The notes under the pieces: generated by a model
Database searches by the model: none
Seen by the model: the letters and a program-made list of their open reading frames with translations, nothing else
What the model was told of the DNA's origin: nothing
Made by a program: the position numbers and the translations under genes
Source: CAZZKG01 sp964654825
GTDB taxonomy: Bacteria; Gemmatimonadota; CAZMKB01
Reading direction: 5' to 3'
Assembly: GCA_964654825.1 (NCBI GenBank)
Contig: CAZZKG010000001.1
Coordinates: 92,517 to 156,516 of the forward strand
Length of the DNA stretch: 64,000 nt
Part shown: positions 16,838-25,416 of the stretch, in pieces
How the letters are laid out: each line of letters starts with the position of its first letter
Position numbering within the stretch: position 1 is the first letter of the stretch

Positions 16838-19228
16838 CTAATAGTGATAGTAGCTGTATCGATCATGTTTCACATCATCTCTCACTCCATTCAAAATGAC
16901 TCCTATGATGTGCGCGGATACATTCTGCAGATGTTCAATGCTGCGTTTTGCTTCCTTAACGTCTGTCTCGTCCGATCTGAGGACCAGGATTACAGAATCC
17001 ACCTGACACCCGAGCACAGCAGCATCGGTGACTCTGTTCAGAGGAGGACTGTCAAAAAAGATAATATCGAACTTCTCCCTGGCCAACTCGAGGAATGTCC
17101 TCATCCTGAGAGACCCGAGCAGCTCGGAGGGATTAGGGATGAGAGATCCGCAGCTGATGAGAAACAGATTGGGGATATGGGTTTCGTTGATCACTTCTAT
17201 AAAATTTGCGCGATTGGTCAGAATCTCCGTAAGCCCCGGTGACTTGGGGCATGCAAACGTGTTGTGCAGCACACCTCTCCTCAAATCACCATCAACGAGG
17301 AGCACCCGGGCTCCCTGTTGAGCCAGAGTAATGGAGAGATTTGAGATCGTAAAAGATTTTCCATCACCAGGTGCGGGACTGGAAATTACCATCGAATTGT
17401 TCCGTGCGGACTTGCCCGAGAACATGATATTTGTCCTGAGCGTCCTGTAGGCCTCCCCGACGGGAGTCGGAGAATAATCATGAGTTACCAGGATCGAATC
17501 GATCTCCTTCGCTTTTTTATAATCGAAGAACTCATAACTTTCATCAAAGTCAATCATCGGTGATGTCCCGAGAACGGGGAGTCCGAGATTGTCCTTCACG
17601 TCGTCACTGTTTTTGATGGAGGTGTCCATATACTCGACAAGAAAGGAAGCGAAGACACCCATCAGGAGGCCTGAGATCATACCCAGAAGCATGATTTTTT
17701 TTCTGTTGTTGGTATTGATGGGTTTTTCAGGCTGAATGGCCGGATCCAGAATCCTGATATCCCCGATCTCGGCTGCTTCCGCTATCTGTGCTTCTTTATA
17801 TTTCGTGTAGACCTGAGTATACACATTCTCGTTGACCTTCGTATCCCTCTCCAGCCTCGCCAGCTGCAACTCCTCACTCGGAAGATTAGTCAGATGAGAC
17901 TGATATATCCTTAATTCCTTGCTGAGGGAAGTGATCTTGTCAGTCATGACTTCCTTTTGCTTTTCGAGAGCATAAAGGATTTCATCCTGCATCTGAGAAA
18001 TATTTCGATCAAGTTCGATGAGATCGGGATGACTTTTCGTGACTTTGAGGGAGATTGAATTGCGGTTTTCCCTCAAATTCATCAACTCATCCCGAAGGAT
18101 CGACAGATTGGCACTGGGGATGGTCCAGGGGTAGGTAGCGGCTTCGAGAAAAACGTCCAGTTCGCTTCTCGCTGAATCCCTCTGATCACTCCCGATTTCG
18201 AGGAGATATTTTTCCAGAGTTTTTAACTCATCCTGCAAGTTCATTCTCTCTGCTTCGACTTCTGCGAGTTTCTCTATCCGATCCGTTATTTCGGCGGTGA
18301 GTCTGACGATGCCGGTATTTTCCTTGTACTGTTTCACAGCTCTTTCGGATTCGTCGAGTTCCCCTTTTGCCATGACGAGCTGTTCGTTGAGTATCTTTAA
18401 CGTATTACGGGTCTGCTCTTTCTTGAAGGAAAGGTTGAAATCCACGAACATCTGAGCAAGTGTATTGCAGACATCCATTGCGAGGATAGGATCCCCATCC
18501 GACACTGTGAGGATGATGAAGTTCCCCGACTCCCCCATTGCCACCTGAGTATTGTCCATCAGAATCTTCACTGCGTCTTTGAACTGCTTGATTCTGAAGT
18601 CAACCTTGAATGGAGCTCTCGCCCAGGAAGAATCGATCTGGATTGCGAAACCGGAATTCTCGAAGGGACGATCGATGATATTTGCCAGTGCCTGTGAAAC
18701 GATGAGTGATTCCTCTTCTTCTTCATTAAATGTATAGAGGTAGAAGTTGCGGTCTCCGATCGAGGCTATCTGATACTGACCCGGTTTGGTGCTGTCCGGG
18801 ATGGATACGTGTGTGAAAAAGTTCTGTCGGGTGACATCGAGCGTGTCGGGATTTTCCACGAGATTGAATTTTCCGAGAATCATAGAGAGCAGACTCGGCT
18901 CTTCGGTATCCAGTCTCAGAGTGAGTCCGAGTTCGTTCACTATCTTTTCTGCGAACGTTCTGCTCTTCATGATCTGGATCAGCCCTTCATTCCGCGTGGA
19001 GGTCAGCTCGAAAGCCTGGAATCCGGAAGTCGGTTTTTCGACCCAGACGGTAGCAGTTGCTTCATAGATCGGAGAGAAGGACTTAATCATGGTCATGGTT
19101 ATAACAGGGACGAAAATGAGGAGAAAGGTCGCCCAGACGATCCATTTTCTTTTTTCGATGATCTTGATGTACTTCTTGAAGTGATACTTTTCCTCTTCCG
19201 GTTTTTCAACTCTGTAGAAATCATTCAT
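16838..19228 (-). CDS. wzc: Polysaccharide co-polymerase/tyrosine autokinase fusion (Wzc-type)
   Basis: The 796-residue protein sets polysaccharide chain length and couples synthesis to export. A Wzz-type N-terminus with a membrane helix near 33-50 is followed by a long periplasmic coiled-coil domain (about 270-450), a second helix near 515-535 and a cytoplasmic BY-kinase domain. The kinase carries Walker A SPAPGDGKS, the A-prime VLLVDGDLRRG and Walker B FDIIFFDSPP. The C-terminus ends with a short tyrosine cluster (RYSYYHY) that would be the autophosphorylation site. It is adjacent to the Wza-like gene, the usual pairing. The order outer-membrane exporter then autokinase is typical of Wzx/Wzy-type systems, though neither Wzx nor Wzy is visible here. 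Confidence 0.93.
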   Translation of the reverse strand: MNDFYRVEKPEEEKYHFKKYIKIIEKRKWIVWATFLLIFVPVITMTMIKSFSPIYEATATVWVEKPTSGFQAFELTSTRNEGLIQIMKSRTFAEKIVNELGLTLRLDTEEPSLLSMILGKFNLVENPDTLDVTRQNFFTHVSIPDSTKPGQYQIASIGDRNFYLYTFNEEEEESLIVSQALANIIDRPFENSGFAIQIDSSWARAPFKVDFRIKQFKDAVKILMDNTQVAMGESGNFIILTVSDGDPILAMDVCNTLAQMFVDFNLSFKKEQTRNTLKILNEQLVMAKGELDESERAVKQYKENTGIVRLTAEITDRIEKLAEVEAERMNLQDELKTLEKYLLEIGSDQRDSARSELDVFLEAATYPWTIPSANLSILRDELMNLRENRNSISLKVTKSHPDLIELDRNISQMQDEILYALEKQKEVMTDKITSLSKELRIYQSHLTNLPSEELQLARLERDTKVNENVYTQVYTKYKEAQIAEAAEIGDIRILDPAIQPEKPINTNNRKKIMLLGMISGLLMGVFASFLVEYMDTSIKNSDDVKDNLGLPVLGTSPMIDFDESYEFFDYKKAKEIDSILVTHDYSPTPVGEAYRTLRTNIMFSGKSARNNSMVISSPAPGDGKSFTISNLSITLAQQGARVLLVDGDLRRGVLHNTFACPKSPGLTEILTNRANFIEVINETHIPNLFLISCGSLIPNPSELLGSLRMRTFLELAREKFDIIFFDSPPLNRVTDAAVLGCQVDSVILVLRSDETDVKEAKRSIEHLQNVSAHIIGVILNGVRDDVKHDRYSYYHY

Positions 19229-19262
19229 GATTCTACCTCATCATTTGAGATCTCTGTTGCGA

Positions 19263-19928
19263 TTATTTCCTCTGCCGAAGTACAATGGATATTGTCGATA
19301 CCCCCAGAGAAACAAGAGCAATAATCGTCCTCCACTCCATCACCCGCCTGGAAGATGGTACGACAACCTGATCACCGGACTGCATTCCAATCACCTGAAG
19401 AGATTCGCCGTTTTCAAACGCCTGCAGGAGCTGGCTGTTGACAACTTCTCCTCTTCTCATGAATTTGATCTTCAGCAGGTTGGCCTTGCTGGTCAAACCA
19501 CCCGATTTTTCAATCACATCCCAGAGGGGTGCTTCAGGGCTGACTCTGTAGAGACCCGGGCTTCTCACTTCACCAAGGACGCCGATTCGAATCAGCGGCT
19601 CGACCATGATTATGGGACTTCGCAGATAATTTGAATACTCCGTGACGAGATAACTCTCGAGACTGTCTTTTGTGAATCTGGACACCTGTATTTTTCCGAT
19701 GAGGGGCAGGGCCACATATCCTTTGCTGTCGATAGAGTAATCACCACTCAGATCGGGTTCCTGCCATATGGTCACCAGAACAGCGCTCCCCGGCTGAAAC
19801 AGCAGATCCTCGGATAGCCCCCCCTCTGCATGCAAAAGATCCGGTGCACAGACGATGAAAAGAAGCAGAGTGATGAGTGTAATGCTGATTTCCCTGCTCC
19901 ATCCTGCAGACTTGAGTGAGATGATCAT
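19263..19928 (-). CDS. Polysaccharide export protein (Wza-like, SLBB domains)
   Basis: The 221-residue protein has an N-terminal signal sequence (hydrophobic 16-34). The polysaccharide-export domain runs from about 45, with a GSAVLVTIWQEPDLSGDYSI segment and GYVALPLIGKI, followed by a SLBB-type domain (VLGEVRSPGLYRVSP near 117). It is shorter than E. coli Wza and lacks a lipobox Cys. It ends with a hydrophobic helix (about 200-216) and a basic tail, which could be an outer-membrane or inner-membrane anchor. It precedes the Wzc-type kinase, its expected partner. The gap to the kinase gene is 34 bases. Confidence 0.88.
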   Translation of the reverse strand: MIISLKSAGWSREISITLITLLLFIVCAPDLLHAEGGLSEDLLFQPGSAVLVTIWQEPDLSGDYSIDSKGYVALPLIGKIQVSRFTKDSLESYLVTEYSNYLRSPIIMVEPLIRIGVLGEVRSPGLYRVSPEAPLWDVIEKSGGLTSKANLLKIKFMRRGEVVNSQLLQAFENGESLQVIGMQSGDQVVVPSSRRVMEWRTIIALVSLGVSTISIVLRQRK

Positions 19929-19956
19929 TGGAATGCCCTCTTTCGTCTGTTAAAGC

Positions 19957-20862
19957 TCACCTCGACCGCCAGAACCTGTATCTCTTTTCCTTGGAATCCA
20001 GATCAAGCTCTTTCAATATATTTCTGATTTCGATTGTTCCAACTTTCGTATATCCAAACCTGCTGGAATTCAAAGCCCTCTTTATCTTCCAAATCCCGGA
20101 GAGGGGATTGTCGATCACCAGCAGCTTCACCTTTTCAGACAGGGGGAGATCACGATCCATGACTGCTGCCGACATGCCAAGCGAGTCGTAAAACGAGGAT
20201 GCGGGAATATTCTCATCTCCGTTTCGTCCTTCATCCAGACCTTCCGTACTTTCACCAACCTGTGTCGGCTCGATCACGTCTTCATCGTCTTGCATTTCCG
20301 TACGCGACAGAAGCTCTGTTGCATATGATCTGGGCGGATCCTGCGGATTCACAATGGGTGGATCATTTTCACTTTTCTTTGCGGAGAATATATCGTGCAG
20401 AGGAGTGATGTCACTGGCGGTCTCTCGGCTTTCCGGTACTCCTTCTTCGACGACAATCGTATCCACAGACTTATCTTCGGTCCCCTTCTCGATCCGCGCA
20501 ATCGGTCGATTTTCGAAGTGCGCGACCGCCTCCTCACTCGTTTCGAAAACCTTCAATACTCTGTGAAATTCGAGCAGCTCGAAAACATCTGCCACATCGG
20601 GGATCATCCGGGTTATAATTAGATCTCCACCATTTTCACGGAGACCCTTGATCTTCCCCAAAAATACACCCCACCCGGCACTGCTGATATAACTCACACT
20701 GGCGAGGTCGATAATCACCCTGTTTACTCCCTGCGATATCACATCATTCAGTGCGATCTCGAGTTGTGACGAGGTGACATTGTCAATGTACCCACCTACT
20801 TGTACAAAACTGATGTCTCCGGAATCACCGATGCTGTATGCAGAAACCTGTATACCTTCCAT
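19957..20862 (-). CDS. STAS-domain protein with unique C-terminal extension, first gene of the polysaccharide operon
   Basis: Residues 1-110 form a STAS (anti-sigma-factor antagonist) domain with IDLASVSYISSAGWG near 50-65; the SSAG motif holds the serine that partner-switching kinases phosphorylate. A low-complexity acidic linker (about 125-225) follows. The C-terminal 60 residues form a basic, apparently folded segment (KLLVIDNPLSGIWKIKRALN). I do not recognise that C-terminal domain. The gene is the first after a sigma-54 promoter and heads the operon, so a regulatory role in polysaccharide production is likely. No anti-sigma kinase or phosphatase gene is in the window. The ATG at 20862 is preceded by a GAGAGGTGAA ribosome site. 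Confidence 0.8.
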   Translation of the reverse strand: MEGIQVSAYSIGDSGDISFVQVGGYIDNVTSSQLEIALNDVISQGVNRVIIDLASVSYISSAGWGVFLGKIKGLRENGGDLIITRMIPDVADVFELLEFHRVLKVFETSEEAVAHFENRPIARIEKGTEDKSVDTIVVEEGVPESRETASDITPLHDIFSAKKSENDPPIVNPQDPPRSYATELLSRTEMQDDEDVIEPTQVGESTEGLDEGRNGDENIPASSFYDSLGMSAAVMDRDLPLSEKVKLLVIDNPLSGIWKIKRALNSSRFGYTKVGTIEIRNILKELDLDSKEKRYRFWRSR

Positions 20863-20911
20863 TACCCCTGTTCACCTCTCAGGTTGATAAACAATTAGTA
20901 TATATATTGTT

Positions 20912-20927
20912 AGCAAATTCCATGCCA
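20912..20927 (-). promoter_or_regulatory. Sigma-54 (-24/-12) promoter of the polysaccharide operon
   Basis: On the minus strand these 16 bases read TGGCATGGAATTTGCT. They fit the sigma-54 consensus TGGCAYRNNNNTTGCW at every position, with GG and GC separated by exactly ten bases. Transcription would start near 20,901, giving a leader of about 39 bases before the ATG at 20862. The nearest upstream gene (21348-22724) encodes a sigma-54 activator with an intact GAFTGA motif, which supports the assignment. The match was found by eye. Confidence 0.8.
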
Positions 20928-20956
20928 TCCAACAGCTTTCCCGGTCGAATTTAATT

Positions 20957-21302
20957 GGCCTCTAACCTTATGAGAAACAAGAGCTTGAGAGGTTCCTGTT
21001 GACAATTCTCCCGACCGTTGTGGGCGGGGTGTAACATACTGAACAGAACAGGGACCATGATGGTCACCGCCCATCCTAACCCCAAACATGCCTTAGAGTT
21101 ACCAACTGTACGAACTCCGACATATGTTGCCGGCACGGGAAGTTAAGTGGTCCTGTTCATAAATACGGTGACGAACCGAGAGCTCCCGAACCACAAGGTG
21201 CGAGGAGGGCGAATACCTGTACTGGTATCTAACCGACGAGCAATGCGGTGGATCGGGGGATGCGTCGTTGGCAGAATGCCATCATATTTATGAATAAGGG
21301 CC
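20957..21302. ncRNA. Candidate large structured RNA or multi-repeat regulatory region (unknown family)
   Basis: This is the bulk of the 485-base gene-free gap at 20863-21347, and it is packed with complementary segments. The ends can pair (GGCC 20957-20960 and CCTTAT 20966-20971 with ATAAGGGCC at 21294-21302). Others include 20991-21000 with 21047-21056 (ten pairs with one G-U), 21020-21027 with 21067-21074, nested 21085-21089/21124-21128 and 21096-21100/21113-21117, 21156-21165 with 21285-21294 (ten perfect pairs), 21183-21186/21204-21207, 21213-21217/21224-21228 and 21233-21238/21266-21271. Some helices cross, implying pseudoknots or alternative folds; 21149-21158 competes for 21046-21056. 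I found no match to RNase P, tmRNA, 6S, SRP or c-di-GMP riboswitch signatures. Strand is undecided; no clear promoter or terminator frames it. Confidence 0.45.
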
Positions 21303-21347
21303 ATTACAAGTGATAAAAGACATCTACCGAAACGAGTAAAAACGGTA

Positions 21348-22724
21348 TCAATTAGTCGAATACGTGCTCATATCGATATCATGTTTCTCTATTTTGCTGT
21401 AGAGGGTGGTTCTGCTGATCTCGAGGAGATTGGCCGCTTTGAGGATATTGCCGTTGGTCCTTTTGAGAGCTCTCTCGATAAACTTCTTCTCGATTTTCGC
21501 GAGTGAAATGTCATGCTCATTGTCTGCCGTCAAGACCTCCTGCCTGATCTTTAAAAAGTGAAAATCAGTATCTTCAAGTTCGCTTTTCCTCCCGAGGATA
21601 ACGGCTCGTTCGATGGCATTTTCCAGTTCACGGACATTACCCGGCCATGAGTAGCCTTTCAAATATGACATCGCCCCTCTGGATATCGTTCTCACCGGGG
21701 AAGCCTGCCTTTCTATCGCCTTGTCGAAGAAATATTGTATCAGAGGATCGATATCATCCGGCCGTTCATACAAGGGCGGGATGGTTATCGGAACAACTGA
21801 GATCCGGTAGAAGAGATCTTCCCGGAATCTACCGTGGGCAACTTCCTCCTCGAGGTTTTTATTGGTAGCCGATATCACCCTCACATCAGAGGTCAGAGTC
21901 TTTGTACCTCCAACACGCTCGAACTGACGATCCTGCAGAAATCTCAAAAGTTTCGCCTGGACAGAGAGGGGCAACTCTCCTATCTCATCAAGAAACAGGG
22001 TGCCGCCGTCTGCCACTTCGCACTTCCCAAGTTTGAGTTTAAAAGCACCGGTGAACGCTCCCTTTTCGTGACCGAAAAGCTCACTCTCGATAAGCCCCTC
22101 CGACAGAACAGTACAGTTTACAACGACGAAAGATCTGTCCTTTCTCAGGCTGTTGTAATGAAGATACCTGGCAACAACCTCTTTCCCTACACCGCTCAAT
22201 CCCTGAATGATAACTGTCAGATCACTCCGGGCCACATCAAGAGCATCTCTGAAAATTTTCTTCATCACGTTACTCTTGTATACCGGATTGACCCATCTCT
22301 CCTCGTAGGTTTGCAGCTGTTCCTTCAGCCTGCGGTTTTCTCTCCTGATTTTGAACGATTCCAGAGTTCTTTTTACCTTGATCGAAATTTCATCGAGAGT
22401 AAAAGGTTTCAGAAGATAGTCGATGGCTCCCAATTTCATGGATTCGACCGCCGTCTCGACGGTTCCGTACGCAGTCATCATGATCACGGGGATTTCGCTA
22501 TCGATCGCACTCAGTCTTTTCATAACCTCGAGTCCGTCGACGTCCGGCATCATCAGGTCAGTAAGAACCAGATCAAACCTCCCGTCTCTGAAGACCCGCT
22601 CTCCATCGGCGCCACATTCGGCGAGGGCCACATCATATCCCTCTCCCTCGAACAGGATTTTAAGACTCTGACGGAGTTTGGGTTCATCATCAATTATCAG
22701 GAGTTTTTCTCTGGTCGTGGACAT
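21348..22724 (-). CDS. NtrC-family sigma-54-dependent response regulator
   Basis: The start is the ATG at 22724, preceded by GAGAGGTT; a longer frame to 22775 has no support. The receiver domain (1-120) keeps the acidic DDE pocket, the phospho-acceptor Asp in LTDLMMPDVDG, and the conserved Thr and Lys (MMTAYGT, LLKPF). The AAA+ domain has Walker A GLSGVGKE, the sigma-54 contact loop ESELFGHEKGAFTGA, and GGTLFLDEIGELP. A Fis-type helix-turn-helix closes the 458-residue protein (NILKAANLLEISRTTLYSKI). It should activate the sigma-54 promoter just downstream at 20912-20927. No sensor kinase gene is adjacent. Its start overlaps the AMMECR1 gene by 35 bases, so the two are co-transcribed. Confidence 0.93.
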   Translation of the reverse strand: MSTTREKLLIIDDEPKLRQSLKILFEGEGYDVALAECGADGERVFRDGRFDLVLTDLMMPDVDGLEVMKRLSAIDSEIPVIMMTAYGTVETAVESMKLGAIDYLLKPFTLDEISIKVKRTLESFKIRRENRRLKEQLQTYEERWVNPVYKSNVMKKIFRDALDVARSDLTVIIQGLSGVGKEVVARYLHYNSLRKDRSFVVVNCTVLSEGLIESELFGHEKGAFTGAFKLKLGKCEVADGGTLFLDEIGELPLSVQAKLLRFLQDRQFERVGGTKTLTSDVRVISATNKNLEEEVAHGRFREDLFYRISVVPITIPPLYERPDDIDPLIQYFFDKAIERQASPVRTISRGAMSYLKGYSWPGNVRELENAIERAVILGRKSELEDTDFHFLKIRQEVLTADNEHDISLAKIEKKFIERALKRTNGNILKAANLLEISRTTLYSKIEKHDIDMSTYSTN

Positions 22725-23283
22725 AATCAACCTCTCTAAAAATATCGGCACTGAATACCCATAGTTCGCAGTCACTATCCTCCCAGGCCTTCTCGTTGAG
22801 GCCCGCCTTGAGACAACTCTGGCAGAGAAATTTTTCCTTACTCCAGGCGTATCTCACGGCAACCTGTGGGAGCAGCAGGCCGGAGTATAATCCTTTTCTG
22901 ATGAGCAAACCGTGCTTCCCGACAACAAGCTCTTCGGGACCGGTTATCCTCTCGAGAGGCGAGAGCACTGATATTTCGATTTTCATACGGTCGAATTCAT
23001 CCTCCCTGAGAGGTGGGAACCGCGGATCCCTGAAAGCAGCGGCAATTGCCATCTCGCTGACAGTTCGATGCAGGGGTTGGTTCGCTTCGATAGTTCCTAT
23101 GCACCCCCGCAGCTGAGAGTCTTTTTCTATTGTGACGAATGCACCACACATATTCTCCAGAGCAGTAGAACTCAGATCAAAATCAGGAAGTGATTCTCCC
23201 GCAAGAGTCTCTCGAATGCTCACCCTGGCAATAGTGAGAAGGCAACACTTGTCGGCCTCTTTGAGATGAAGATCAACCATCAC
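22690..23283 (-). CDS. amrA: AMMECR1-domain protein (AmmeMemoRadiSam system protein A)
   Basis: The 197-residue protein carries the AMMECR1 signature GCIGTIE near 80-86, preceded by FVTI and followed by AAFRDPRFPPL near 107-117. It ends with the family's typical YAWSKEKFLCQSCLKAGL segment. In many bacteria it is encoded beside a Memo-family protein and a radical SAM enzyme (the AmmeMemoRadiSam trio), whose chemistry is unknown. Neither partner is near this copy. It lies between rlmH and the sigma-54 activator, overlapping the latter by 35 bases. Function is not established. Confidence 0.85.
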   Translation of the reverse strand: MMVDLHLKEADKCCLLTIARVSIRETLAGESLPDFDLSSTALENMCGAFVTIEKDSQLRGCIGTIEANQPLHRTVSEMAIAAAFRDPRFPPLREDEFDRMKIEISVLSPLERITGPEELVVGKHGLLIRKGLYSGLLLPQVAVRYAWSKEKFLCQSCLKAGLNEKAWEDSDCELWVFSADIFREVDYVHDQRKTPDN

Positions 23284-23336
23284 ATTCTCTCTGCTCTTTG
23301 AAACGGCAATAAAAACAGGTGCAAAAACATTTCTCT

Positions 23337-23801
23337 CTATTTATGATATTTCTCTCCCGCTATAACTGTACCACACCTGTAAAGTTGTTCTATGAGCAGA
23401 ACTCGTGCCAGCTCATGAGGAAGAGTCCATTTCGAAATCGCCATGAGGAAATCAGCATCTCCCCGAAGATCTCCATCCACACCGAAGGGACCACCGAGGA
23501 AAAAGGACACCCTGCGTTGACCCTCTCCCTCCAGCTCTCCAATTTTTCGAACCAGATCTCTCGTGGACAATTCCACTCCACGCTCATCCAGTACTATCCG
23601 ATAATCATTTTCCCTTGTCCGTGCCACTACTTGATCCTTCTCCTTTCGGAGAGCGAGGTCGATGTTCTGAGAAGTCTTATATCTGCTCTTTCTTAATTCG
23701 ATGAGATCGATTTTGAAATATTTCCTGGCTCTTCTCAGATAATAATCGAACGCGTTCTTGAGAAACGTCTTTCTGAGTTTACCGATAGCAATGATCCTCA
23801 T
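23337..23801 (-). CDS. rlmH: 23S rRNA pseudouridine(1915)-N3-methyltransferase RlmH
   Basis: A SPOUT methyltransferase that methylates pseudouridine 1915 in helix 69 of 23S rRNA. Starting at the ATG at 23801 gives 154 residues, the usual length; the frame could extend to 23858 but that part overlaps nadB. The C-terminal knot has FFLGGPFGVDGDL near 101-113 and ends with a HELARVLLIEQLYRCGTVIAG segment followed by YHK, matching the RlmH family, which ends in a YH-containing tail that positions the substrate. It follows nadB by 7 bases. A house-keeping gene placed in the lipid A operon. Confidence 0.93.
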   Translation of the reverse strand: MRIIAIGKLRKTFLKNAFDYYLRRARKYFKIDLIELRKSRYKTSQNIDLALRKEKDQVVARTRENDYRIVLDERGVELSTRDLVRKIGELEGEGQRRVSFFLGGPFGVDGDLRGDADFLMAISKWTLPHELARVLLIEQLYRCGTVIAGEKYHK

Positions 23802-23808
23802 ATTCACT

Positions 23809-25416
23809 TCAATATTCCTCTTTCTCCAGAACGGTGTCCTGCTTAAAGTGCAAATCATCCTGATCCGGGTAGTCTATGTTGTAGTGAAGTCCACGGCTCT
23901 CTTTTCGAGTGATCGCTGAGCGGACAATGAGCTCGGCGCAGGTGACGATGTTCCTCAACTCCACAAGATCAGGATCAATTCTTGTTTGATCATAGTATTC
24001 CCCGATTTCTTTCTTCATAAATTTAATTATCTCCCAGGCTTTACTCAATCTCTGATCAGTCCTCACGATACCCACATAATCCCACATGATCGACCTGATT
24101 CGTTCCCGGTTGTGAGATATCAGTACTGCTTCGAGTGCACTGGAACCACGCGGAACAAGGGTTTCAGCCGAATCCACGTTCCTCTCAGCCAGATGTTTCA
24201 GATAGTCTCTCGCTTTCCGTGATGCCCTGTTGGAGAACACTACAGCTTCGAGTAGTGAGTTGCTGGCCAGTCTGTTAGCCCCGTGCACTCCGGTACAGGA
24301 GACTTCTCCTGCGGCAAATAGATTTTTAATGCTTGTTTGACCATGTTCGTCGGTTATAACCCCACCGCAGGCATAATGAGCAGCAGGGACGACAGGTATA
24401 GGCTCTCGCGTAATATCAACCCCCCGGGTCAGACACTCGAGTGTGATGTTGGGAAAACGTGACTTTATCCTCTTCGGATCAATCGATCCCAGGTCCAGAT
24501 ACACATACTTGTCACCACCCATCTTGAGTTCTTTGTCTATAGCTCTCGCCACAATATCACGCGGAGCAAGGCAGCCCTGTGGATGATAGTGTTCCATAAA
24601 AGTTGTCCCATCGATCCGTTTGAGGAATGCCCCCTCACCCCTGATGGCTTCAGTGATCAACAGCGGATCATCATCAACAGGATAGAGCACGGTCGGGTGG
24701 AACTGGATGAATTCCATATTTGCTATTTTCGCGCCGGCCCTGTATGCCATCGCAATGCCGTCCCCGGTGGCAATCGATGGATTTGTCGTGAACTGATAGG
24801 CCCGGCCGACCCCGCCCGTTGCGAGGAGAACAATTTTCCCCATGTATAATATTAAATCCTCCCCTGCCGTGTCGTAAACCAGGACACCCGAACAACATAT
24901 TCGGTCTTTTTCCTTACATGTGACAAGATCGAGTGCGATGTGATTTTCGAGTATACGGACCCCGCTTGATCCCCCGAGTTTTTTCAGGAGAGCATCTTCT
25001 ATCGCCTGACCGGTAAGGTCATCAGATCTCACGATTCTTCTCCTCGAATGTCCGCCTTCCATACCGAGAGAGAGGTGTGGTTCACCGTTCCCCGCTCTCT
25101 CCAGGGAGAATGTGACTCCCCACTCGATGAGCTTCCTGATCTTTTCGGGGCCTTCCTCGACCATCAATTTGACCCTCTCCTCTTTGCAGAGGCCCGCTCC
25201 GGCTTTCAGTGTGTCCTGAATATGAAAATGAAAGGAATCATCATCGCTGATTACAGCAGCGATGCCTCCCTGGGCATAGTTGGTACTGGAATCCCTGTTT
25301 TCTTTTTTCGTTATTACCGTGACGGTTCCCACAAGAGAAGCATTCAGCGCAAAGGTCAGCCCTGCGATACCGGAACCTATCACGATGCAATCCGATTTTT
25401 CAATTTTGTAATTCAC
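23809..25416 (-). CDS. nadB: L-aspartate oxidase
   Basis: The FAD enzyme of NAD synthesis that oxidises aspartate to iminoaspartate for quinolinate synthase. It has the dinucleotide motif IVIGSGIAGLTFAL near the N-terminus, TNYAQGGIAAV near 45-55, the HPTVLY and EAIRGEGA segments of the capping domain, and the FAD-binding AAGEVSCTGVHGANRLASNS. The C-terminal helical domain is complete. The GTG at 25416 is the better start: it has a GGTGAGGTG ribosome site, whereas the frame's first codon at 25434 is a TTG. It overlaps lpxK by 17 bases. Other NAD-synthesis genes (nadA, nadC) are not in the window. Confidence 0.92.
   Translation of the reverse strand: MNYKIEKSDCIVIGSGIAGLTFALNASLVGTVTVITKKENRDSSTNYAQGGIAAVISDDDSFHFHIQDTLKAGAGLCKEERVKLMVEEGPEKIRKLIEWGVTFSLERAGNGEPHLSLGMEGGHSRRRIVRSDDLTGQAIEDALLKKLGGSSGVRILENHIALDLVTCKEKDRICCSGVLVYDTAGEDLILYMGKIVLLATGGVGRAYQFTTNPSIATGDGIAMAYRAGAKIANMEFIQFHPTVLYPVDDDPLLITEAIRGEGAFLKRIDGTTFMEHYHPQGCLAPRDIVARAIDKELKMGGDKYVYLDLGSIDPKRIKSRFPNITLECLTRGVDITREPIPVVPAAHYACGGVITDEHGQTSIKNLFAAGEVSCTGVHGANRLASNSLLEAVVFSNRASRKARDYLKHLAERNVDSAETLVPRGSSALEAVLISHNRERIRSIMWDYVGIVRTDQRLSKAWEIIKFMKKEIGEYYDQTRIDPDLVELRNIVTCAELIVRSAITRKESRGLHYNIDYPDQDDLHFKQDTVLEKEEY

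Noticed and set aside
20863..21347. Cyclic di-GMP riboswitch, cobalamin box, JUMPstart/ops element, RNase P, tmRNA or 6S RNA in the gap upstream of the polysaccharide operon
   Set aside because: I looked for the conserved cores of each on both strands and found none. A GGGCGGTGAC stretch resembles ops only weakly. A GGGAAGTTAAG stretch resembles 5S rRNA, but the rest does not.
21834..22739. 301-codon plus-strand frame opposite the sigma-54 activator
   Set aside because: It mirrors the activator's coding strand and has no domain or ribosome site of its own.
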